Positions 15,352-20,931 of a stretch of DNA of 20,931 nucleotides are shown here, in pieces. Position 1 is the stretch's first letter; each line of letters opens with the position of its first letter. Source of the DNA: Candidatus Neomicrothrix sp. UBA881 (lineage in GTDB: Bacteria > Actinomycetota > Acidimicrobiia > Acidimicrobiales > MedAcidi-G1); contig DBFL01000073.1 in NCBI GenBank assembly GCA_002294285.1, forward strand, positions 1 to 20,931, read 5' to 3'. The notes below the pieces were generated by a model. The model saw only the letters and a program-made list of their open reading frames with translations. It searched no databases and had not been told where the DNA came from. Made by a program: the position numbers and the translations under genes.

Positions 15352-18273
15352 TTAGTCCCTTTGAAGCGCTTGATGAACGCGCTCAGGTGTGAAAGGAAGT
15401 TCGTTTATACGAACGCCAGTAGCGTTGAGAATCGCATTTCGTATAGCTGGAGCAACTCCATCTTTAGGGATTTCAGCGACTGCTTTTGCTCCAAAAGGAC
15501 CGCTATCTTCCATAGTTTGTACTAGGAAAACCTCAGTTTCAGGCATTTCATCTGCTCGATAAATTCGATAAGGCCCAAATGAAGGATTTACCATTTTTCC
15601 TTTTTCGTCAAGAACAATTTCCTCACAATGCGCATACCCCAAAGCCTGTAGCATTCCACCTTCTACCTGACCACTAGCAGTCACAGGGTTGATAGCTACG
15701 CCGCAGTCGACTGCCATGATCATTTTTATTATCTCAATTTGACCAGTTTCAATATCGATTTCAATTTCCACAAACTGGGCGGCGAAAGGCGGGGGACAGT
15801 CTGGTGACACATGAGATCCTGTACCCATAATTTGTTCTTGTTCATTCAGGTGTAAGGAATCGAGAGCTATTTCCTCAAGACTGACTGACCGCCCATCAGG
15901 AGCCCATGCCCGCTTGTCGCGCAATTCAATAGAACATGGAATTTCTATGTCTAATAGCATCGCTGCACGTTCTTTGAGTCTTTGGCGTACCACATCTGCA
16001 GCTTTTTTTACCGCAGTGCCAGAGATGTAAGTGGTGCTTGAGGCATAGGCGCCAGTATCAAAAGGAGTTACATCCGTGTCGGAAGAATATACCCTTATAT
16101 CTTCCAGAGGGACGCCAAGAACCTCGGCGGCGATTTGCCCAAGAACAGTATCGGCACCGGTACCAAGATCAGTGGCTCCGACGAGCATATTGAATGAACC
16201 ATCGTCGTTTAACTTTATGCTGCAGCCACCCATATCTAGAAATGGAATTGATGTTCCGTGCATGCAAAATGCAAAACCTAGCCCTCTTCTAATATGAGGT
16301 CGGTCGACAGGGTTTTTCCATGATTCGTCATGCCTCCGGTGCCAAGCAATCGCCCGAGTTCCTTGAGCGACACATTCTTCGATTCCGTTAGACATCACTT
16401 TCGGATATTCGTCAAGCTCTTCTTCTACTGTTCCATGCTCGCCTAGATGTGGGGCGATGTTTAGTTCATCTCCGACTTTCACCCAATTGCGCCTTCTGAA
16501 TTCAATGGGATCTATTCCTAAATCAAGAGCGATATCTTCCATATGAGCTTCCAAACCGAAAAGAGCTTGAGGGGCTCCGTATCCCCTGTATGCACCCGGA
16601 ACGGGAATGTTTGTGTACATCACGTCGCAGTCGAATCGTTTGTTGTCACAGTTATAAGAGGAAAGACCTCTTAGTCCAGCAACTGTCTGAACCGTATAGC
16701 CATGAGTTCCATAAGGTCCGGTGTTGCCAACCAGTTTTAATTCTTGAGCGACAAGGTTTCCTTCCGAATCAACACCGGTCCTGTAAGTAAGTGTTTGCGG
16801 GTGTCTTGTCCTGCTCGCAAAAAATTCTTCAGCTCTGGTCAGTTCGAGCTGAACCGGTTTTCTGGTAGCTATTGCCAAATGAGCCGCGATGTCTTCAATA
16901 AGCATTTCTTGCTTGGCCCCAAAACCACCACCTATCCTTGGCTTTATAATTCTGACGTCTTTGATATCCATTCCGACTAGTGGCGCTAGCATTCGTCGAG
17001 TATGGAAAGGCACCTGAGTGGCCGTTCTAACGACTAATCGTTCATCACTATCAAGCCAAGCTGTAGAGATATGTGGTTCTATCGGTGCTGGTTGAACTTG
17101 ATGGACTCTGAAAGTCTGCTCGTACGTTCGAGCTGCTGACTCTAGAGCGGAGTCGACGTCACCTCGTTGAGCGAAAATTTGGTGAACGAGATTTCTATCT
17201 CTATCAGCAATATCTTCTGTGTCAACTTCGTCGTGGATAACAGGTGCATCAGGTTTTCCTGCTTCTAGTTCGTCGAAAACAGCCGGTAAAATTTCGTATT
17301 CAACTTTGATTAGATTACAAGCCTCTTGAGCTATCTCAGGAGTTTCAGCTGCTACTGCGGCGACACGATCACCGACATGTCTTACTTTGTTATCAAAACT
17401 GACCTGATCGTGGGGTTTGGGATTCGGATAGGATTGTCCTCCAGAAGCATATTTGACACGGTTAATATTCTCATGATGTATTACGGCGTGAACACCTGGA
17501 AGGGCATTAGCTTCTGAGTCATCTATTGAGATAATTCGTGCATGAGCGTGAGGGCTTAGAAGAACTTTTGCGTGCAGAAGACCTCTGATGTCAAAATCTG
17601 CTGTGAAAGCCGGGTTTCCTTTGACAAGGCGGACTGCATCAACTTTTATTTCTGGTTGTCCCACTACTGATGTTGATGGAACTTCTGAGGAAGGAACCAG
17701 TCGAGGTACTGCATCTGAAGCGTCCGGTGGAGAGTCATTCGGATCCACTTCTACAGCATTGACTCCGTCAGTCATCGGTTTCAGGATTAGGGGCCTGAAA
17801 GGCTCTGGTTCCTCTCCTCTTAGTAATGCAGCAGCCTGTTTAATTGCTGCTACAGGTTTAACATAAGCAGTTTCCCTATCGAGAATGCCTGAAAGCATGT
17901 CACGAATCTCAGTTTCAGTTGGTGTGGGATTTTCTTCTAAAAGTTGCAAAGCGCCAAGGATCATTGCTCCCACTGAATAGCCAGATTGCATTGCACCAGT
18001 TGCAGCGAAAGCAGCTTGAACGGGATGCAGGGATGCTTCTGTATTTAATGATTCAAGCGTTATAACAGAATGTCCGTCTGCTTGAGCTGCCAGGATAACT
18101 TCGCTACTGGCTAGTCGACCATCAAAAAGGACAGCTGAAGCCCCTGTTTCTCCAGAAGAAGAACCGAAGCGTACACTAGACATGCCTTCTCGGCGGAGTA
18201 CTGTCAGTAAAGTTTCATGAACTTCGCAATCGATTTCACGTTTTTGACCATTAAGTTCGATTGTGATTCTCAT
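15352..18273 (-). CDS. xdhD: XdhD-like molybdenum hydroxylase with cysteine-free ferredoxin domain
   Basis: 973 residues, close to E. coli XdhD (956 aa as I recall it). Residues 1-150 align with a two-cluster ferredoxin module, but every cluster cysteine is replaced: Ser38, Thr43, Ser46 and about Glu58 in the first; Ser97, Ser100, Asp132 and Glu134 in the second. The flanking frame (DGRLASSEVILAAQ, LHPVQAAFAATGAMQSG, LSGILDRETAY) is clearly retained. The molybdenum domains are intact: GGGFGAKQ places Gln455 where XDH has Glu802, PGAYRGYGAPQ carries Arg563, GTG replaces GQG in the pterin motif, and PFGAKAVAE holds catalytic Glu934. YqeB, YqeC, XdhC and a YgfM-like subunit are in the same operon, so selenium dependence is likely. 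Its ATG overlaps the FAD-subunit stop by 1 nt (TGATG). Confidence 0.93.
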   Translation of the reverse strand: MRITIELNGQKREIDCEVHETLLTVLRREGMSSVRFGSSSGETGASAVLFDGRLASSEVILAAQADGHSVITLESLNTEASLHPVQAAFAATGAMQSGYSVGAMILGALQLLEENPTPTETEIRDMLSGILDRETAYVKPVAAIKQAAALLRGEEPEPFRPLILKPMTDGVNAVEVDPNDSPPDASDAVPRLVPSSEVPSTSVVGQPEIKVDAVRLVKGNPAFTADFDIRGLLHAKVLLSPHAHARIISIDDSEANALPGVHAVIHHENINRVKYASGGQSYPNPKPHDQVSFDNKVRHVGDRVAAVAAETPEIAQEACNLIKVEYEILPAVFDELEAGKPDAPVIHDEVDTEDIADRDRNLVHQIFAQRGDVDSALESAARTYEQTFRVHQVQPAPIEPHISTAWLDSDERLVVRTATQVPFHTRRMLAPLVGMDIKDVRIIKPRIGGGFGAKQEMLIEDIAAHLAIATRKPVQLELTRAEEFFASRTRHPQTLTYRTGVDSEGNLVAQELKLVGNTGPYGTHGYTVQTVAGLRGLSSYNCDNKRFDCDVMYTNIPVPGAYRGYGAPQALFGLEAHMEDIALDLGIDPIEFRRRNWVKVGDELNIAPHLGEHGTVEEELDEYPKVMSNGIEECVAQGTRAIAWHRRHDESWKNPVDRPHIRRGLGFAFCMHGTSIPFLDMGGCSIKLNDDGSFNMLVGATDLGTGADTVLGQIAAEVLGVPLEDIRVYSSDTDVTPFDTGAYASSTTYISGTAVKKAADVVRQRLKERAAMLLDIEIPCSIELRDKRAWAPDGRSVSLEEIALDSLHLNEQEQIMGTGSHVSPDCPPPFAAQFVEIEIDIETGQIEIIKMIMAVDCGVAINPVTASGQVEGGMLQALGYAHCEEIVLDEKGKMVNPSFGPYRIYRADEMPETEVFLVQTMEDSGPFGAKAVAEIPKDGVAPAIRNAILNATGVRINELPFTPERVHQALQRD

Positions 18274-19013
18274 CAGTTTTCACCATCCATTGAATTTAAA
18301 GTTCTAGATGATAGAACTTCGGCTAACTGCATTCTGTATTTTGAGCTACCGCGAAAATCGCTCGGGGGTTTCAATGAAAGTGTCGGATTTTCATGATCGA
18401 CAAGAACAGGAGTTGTGGCAACTCCTGTTATCGCCATACGGTAACCGTCAGCACATTTTCTTGTTGTCACTGAAACGATTGGTGTATCAGCGGGAGTTCT
18501 TCCTGTCGATTCAAAAACACACTTTCCATCGGTTGCAACGCTTATAGACAGGATCAGCTGTGAGTTGAATATTTCCAAGTTGCCCAAAACATCAGAGATA
18601 GGACTAGTTGACTCTCCATTGGGACCTAAAATTACCACTTCGGCATCATGGACTAAGAGGCAAGCTAGTAGCTGACTATCAGAATCAGCACTGGCTACTG
18701 TTCCTCCTATAGTTGCCAATGCTCTTAGAGTGCTTGGCAGTTCTGAACGTGCAGAAATCCTAATCGATTCGGGGCAGTTAGTATTTTTAATTATTTCATC
18801 AAGAGTGACCATTGAGCCGATCTGTAGTCTTCCTTCTGCTTCCTCTATTCTTTTGAGGTCAAGCCCTTGAAGGTCCACTAAATGGAGGGGTTCCACATCA
18901 TCCCCAGCGTTTAGTAGAGTGCCCCCAGCGAGGGGGATGTGTTTTTCCTGAGAGATGAGATTTAGTGCGTCTTCAAGACTTTCAGGTCTTTGATATGAGA
19001 TAATTTTCGCCAT
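18273..19013 (-). CDS. ygfM: FAD-binding subunit of molybdenum hydroxylase (YgfM/CoxM family)
   Basis: 246-residue FAD subunit, short for the CoxM/XdhB family and near the length of E. coli YgfM (about 259). The first FAD-phosphate motif is LAGGTLLN (28-35) and the second is TIGGTVASADSDSQLL (101-116). The C-terminal CO-dehydrogenase flavoprotein domain ends with DFRGSSKYR and a following Leu-rich helix, typical of this family. It would pass electrons from the molybdenum subunit to an acceptor. It is the first gene of its operon, with AGGAAACA directly before the ATG, and its stop overlaps the xdhD start (TGATG). Since the XdhD-like partner has no Fe-S ligands, the route from molybdenum to this flavin is unclear. 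Confidence 0.9.
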   Translation of the reverse strand: MAKIISYQRPESLEDALNLISQEKHIPLAGGTLLNAGDDVEPLHLVDLQGLDLKRIEEAEGRLQIGSMVTLDEIIKNTNCPESIRISARSELPSTLRALATIGGTVASADSDSQLLACLLVHDAEVVILGPNGESTSPISDVLGNLEIFNSQLILSISVATDGKCVFESTGRTPADTPIVSVTTRKCADGYRMAITGVATTPVLVDHENPTLSLKPPSDFRGSSKYRMQLAEVLSSRTLNSMDGEN

Positions 19014-19140
19014 TGTTTCCTAGTTTAAATTTTCGCAACTTTGCTTCAAGAAGAAATTATCAGCAACTTAGCGATTGTCAACGTTCCACACATAAGGTAA
19101 ATATATAAAACTAGATCTACCAATGAAAGAGAAAGCAGAG
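19014..19140. other. Divergent intergenic region, largest non-coding stretch
   Basis: 127 nt separate the ygfM start (- strand) from the MhuD-like start (+ strand) and must hold the promoters of both. It is AT-rich with a TATATAAAA run at 19102-19110. The heptamer GCAACTT occurs twice in the same orientation, at 19035-19041 and 19063-19069, 28 nt apart, which could be an operator for a regulator binding successive helical faces. AACGTT at 19080-19085 is a short palindrome. No riboswitch or terminator-like stem was recognised. Confidence 0.5.
19056..19081 (-). promoter_or_regulatory. Possible sigma-70-like promoter for the ygfM-xdhD operon
   Basis: On the - strand a perfect TTGACA (19081-19076) is followed by GATAAT (19061-19056). 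The spacer is only 14 nt, shorter than the usual 16-18, so the two boxes may not act together. On the + strand an overlapping TTGTCA (19075-19080) with TAAATA 17 nt downstream could serve the MhuD-like gene. Both are weak calls made by eye. Confidence 0.25.
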
Positions 19141-19482
19141 ATGTCAGTAATAAAGATTAATGCAATTACCGTGCCAAAAGACTTGGGAGATGAAGTAGCT
19201 CGCCGTTTTGCCGGAAGAATCAAGGCGGTTGACGGCAGAGAAGGGTTTCAGGGCTTCGAGTTGATGCGACCTACCGATGATCGAGAAACCTGGTTGGTGG
19301 TGACTCGATGGGACACGGAGGAAGATTTTCTTTCATGGGTACAATCACCAGATTTTGCAGAAGGCCACCGTTCCGCAATGGAAGCCGCAAAAGAGCACCC
19401 TGAACCGTTGCCTTTAAAAGCTGAACTTTGGTCATACATAGTTGAGTTACAAGCAGATGGTTCTAATTCTGTGAACCAGTAA
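19141..19482 (+). CDS. MhuD/IsdG-like antibiotic biosynthesis monooxygenase-domain protein
   Basis: 113-residue single ABM-domain protein strongly reminiscent of mycobacterial MhuD, which degrades haem by oxygenation. The start MSVIKINAI parallels MPVVKINAI of MhuD, which is why 19141 is preferred to the in-frame ATG at 19123. Asn7 and Trp66 fall at exactly the numbers of the MhuD catalytic Asn7 and Trp66. A single His76 (AEGHR) lies one residue from MhuD His75, after a slightly rearranged loop. Haem degradation is plausible, but small ABM proteins also act on other aromatics or quinones. The gene stands alone on the + strand, divergent from ygfM and tail-to-tail with the next amidohydrolase, with 1 nt between the stop codons. 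Confidence 0.8.
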   Translation: MSVIKINAITVPKDLGDEVARRFAGRIKAVDGREGFQGFELMRPTDDRETWLVVTRWDTEEDFLSWVQSPDFAEGHRSAMEAAKEHPEPLPLKAELWSYIVELQADGSNSVNQ

Positions 19483-19483
19483 C

Positions 19484-20848
19484 TTAAATCAGTCTTGTAG
19501 CAATGCCCGCTTTTTCAAAAACGCTTTTGGCACATTCGGTTGCCCTGCGAATGACCTCTTTTTCGTCAGTGAAGGTCACCTCTTTATTTTTGATTAGCAA
19601 TTTTCCATCTACCATGACATGCAAAACGTCTCTCGGAGTGGAGCAATAAACTATTGCTGACGTGACTCTGTGTACAGGTGCAGCGAAAGCGGTCATCAAA
19701 TCAATTACGACAAGGTCAGCCTTTTTGCCGACCTCTAATGACCCAATCTCATTTTCCTGACCTATGAGTCTCGCTCCATGTCTACATGCTAAGTGAAGAA
19801 CTTCTTCAGGTTCTAAAACACTTGCATCTAATCGATCAACTTTTTGTAAAAGAACAGTAGCTTTGCAAGTTTCGAACATGTCTTGGCGATTGTTGCTTCC
19901 GGGACCGTCAGAAGCGAGAGCGACAGTTATTCCGAGATCCAGCATTTCTTTAATTTTTGCTACTCCAGAAGCTAGATACATATTTGAAACTGGGCAGTGA
20001 ACAACAGAAGCTCCTCGTTTTGATATCAGGTCAAGCTCACTTTCATCCAGCCAAATAGCATGAGCTAGCTGTATGTCAGGTCCTAAAATCCCTAAAGAGT
20101 CGAGCCAATGAACGTGCCTGAGGCCGCGTTCTTCCAAATTCATTTCAACTTCAATTGCGGTTTCAGCACAGTGTAGATGCGTCGAAGCACCCCATGCTCT
20201 TGTTGCAGCCACAGTTTCAGTCATCGCCTCATCAGAACAACCCCAAGGAATCAAAGGTGCTAGTCCTATTTGAATACGATTGTTTTCAAATCCGTGCCAT
20301 TTTTCATATACGGGGTTTATACGTTCCAGAACTGTTTGTGCTGATTCCGTAAGAGGTGGATGATAATTTCGATCAGCCCACCCGCTAGCGAGTACGAACC
20401 TCAGTCCGACTTCAGATGCGGCTTGGCAAACAGCATCATCTATTTGTGGGTCTATGTGAATATATTGATGGTCGACAACAGTAGTAGCGCCGCCCCTAAG
20501 ATTTTCAATTAATCCCAGAGTGGCAGCAGCTTTAGCGGTGTCTGCATCCAATTCTGTAGCTCCCGGCCAGATGCAGTCCTCAAGCCATTCAAGTAGAGGC
20601 TTGTCATCTGCGAGTCCGCGGAAAAAAGTTTGGAAAAGGTGAGTGTGTCCATTAATCATCCCCGGCATTATGGCTGAGTTTTGGGCATCAATTAATTCAA
20701 CGGCTTCTTTCCGTATGCTTTTCGGGGCATCTCCTGCATCAAGATTTTCGATTATGCCATCTTTTACAAAAACCCAACCAGTATCGAAAACAGAGTTTGA
20801 GTCATCAAGAGTTACGACTGTTGAGTTCTCAAAGAGTACTGAAGTCAT
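19484..20848 (-). CDS. ATZ/TRZ-family amidohydrolase (deaminase type)
   Basis: 454-residue amidohydrolase of the cytosine/SAH deaminase-like group with complete beta-sandwich and barrel. Metal and catalytic residues are all present: His68 and His70 (NGHTHLFQ), His226 with Glu229 (HLHCAE), His263 (LAHAIW) and Asp314 (ASDG). HCPVSNMYLASGVAKI and ADLVVIDL are typical family blocks. Deamination or dechlorination-type hydrolysis of a heterocycle is the expected chemistry; the substrate is not readable, but SsnA- or 8-oxoguanine-deaminase-like use within this purine island is reasonable. The ATG overlaps the stop of a luciferase-like gene by 1 nt (TAATG), repeating the arrangement at 8709. It ends 1 nt from the stop of the oppositely oriented MhuD-like gene. 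Confidence 0.85.
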   Translation of the reverse strand: MTSVLFENSTVVTLDDSNSVFDTGWVFVKDGIIENLDAGDAPKSIRKEAVELIDAQNSAIMPGMINGHTHLFQTFFRGLADDKPLLEWLEDCIWPGATELDADTAKAAATLGLIENLRGGATTVVDHQYIHIDPQIDDAVCQAASEVGLRFVLASGWADRNYHPPLTESAQTVLERINPVYEKWHGFENNRIQIGLAPLIPWGCSDEAMTETVAATRAWGASTHLHCAETAIEVEMNLEERGLRHVHWLDSLGILGPDIQLAHAIWLDESELDLISKRGASVVHCPVSNMYLASGVAKIKEMLDLGITVALASDGPGSNNRQDMFETCKATVLLQKVDRLDASVLEPEEVLHLACRHGARLIGQENEIGSLEVGKKADLVVIDLMTAFAAPVHRVTSAIVYCSTPRDVLHVMVDGKLLIKNKEVTFTDEKEVIRRATECAKSVFEKAGIATRLI

Positions 20849-20931
20849 TACATTGACCAGTCTGCGAAGGCGTCAATAACTGGGACCATGTCATCCATTA
20901 GCGGGTAGAGAATCGGACAAGTAACACCAGC
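20848..20931 (-). CDS. Luciferase-like oxidoreductase, C-terminal fragment (5' end beyond window)
   Basis: The - strand is open from the right edge to a TAA at 20850-20848, giving 27 residues. The segment TCPILYPL and the end IDAFADWSM match the C-terminus of the oxidoreductase at 7712-8716 ([18 protein letters not shown]), with roughly 16 of 26 positions identical by eye. This identifies a third luciferase-like gene whose body lies outside the window. Its stop codon overlaps the downstream amidohydrolase ATG by 1 nt, so the two are translationally coupled. Confidence 0.8.
   Translation of the reverse strand, partial: AGVTCPILYPLMDDMVPVIDAFADWSM

Noticed and set aside
15352..17800. Possible pseudogene status for the XdhD-like gene because its Fe-S cysteines are gone
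   Set aside because: The frame is intact over 973 codons, molybdenum-site residues are conserved, and recalled E. coli XdhD shows the same cysteine loss.
2..20931. Selenocysteine (in-frame TGA) in the selenium-linked hydroxylases
   Set aside because: YqeB/YqeC systems use a labile selenium cofactor, and no conserved position falls on an internal TGA; all frames are complete without recoding.
1..20931. CRISPR arrays, tRNA/rRNA genes, insertion sequences, phage or attachment-site signals
   Set aside because: No regularly spaced repeats, cloverleaf sequences, transposase motifs or terminal inverted repeats were seen; nearly all sequence is metabolic coding sequence.

Overview
The window looks like a tightly packed catabolic island for purines, oxidised purines and ring-opened ureides. 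GC is moderate (mid-40s % by eye), and almost every base is coding. The host is probably an uncultured, possibly marine, actinomycete-type or Chloroflexota-type bacterium. Three points suggest this: three proteins of the luciferase-like/F420-dependent oxidoreductase superfamily, an MhuD-like haem-degrading monooxygenase typical of Actinomycetota, and an actinobacterial-looking Fe-S motif in one molybdenum hydroxylase. No marker gene (rRNA, tRNA, ribosomal protein) is present, so the taxonomy is only an inference.

Left half, + strand (2-10007), one apparent operon with overlaps or gaps of 28 nt or less: a 5'-truncated xanthine-dehydrogenase-like molybdenum subunit; an M20 carbamoylase/allantoate-hydrolase-type enzyme; an N-carbamoyl-D-amino-acid hydrolase; a fused [2Fe-2S]+molybdenum hydroxylase with all eight Fe-S cysteines; a short SsnA-like aminohydrolase; a luciferase-like oxidoreductase; and an 8-oxoguanine deaminase.

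Right half, - strand, read from right to left. At the right edge lie the last 27 codons of another luciferase-like oxidoreductase, coupled by a 1-nt overlap to an amidohydrolase (20848-19484). A lone + strand MhuD-like gene (19141-19482) then separates this from a second operon (19013-10030): FAD subunit (YgfM-like), XdhD-like molybdenum hydroxylase whose ferredoxin domain has lost all eight cysteines, an amidohydrolase with a Gln in place of its catalytic His, XdhC, YqeB, YqeC, a third luciferase-like oxidoreductase, and a VanX/DdpX-type D-Ala-D-Ala dipeptidase. The two operons converge at 10007/10030 with no visible terminator.

How they may work together: YqeB and YqeC mark selenium-dependent molybdenum hydroxylases, and with XdhC they probably mature the XdhD-like enzyme, and possibly the other two hydroxylases. 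The hydroxylases would oxidise purine-like rings and the deaminases would remove exocyclic amines (8-oxoguanine to urate). The luciferase-like enzymes would reduce or oxidatively open rings, and the two carbamoylases would release NH3 and CO2 from ring-opened N-carbamoyl products. The set overlaps the E. coli ssnA-ygfM-xdhD/yqeB-yqeC locus, which has been linked to uricase-independent urate breakdown. Here, however, carbamoylases and luciferase-like oxidoreductases stand where E. coli has hyuA, ygeW, ygeX and ygfK. This may be an undescribed variant pathway.
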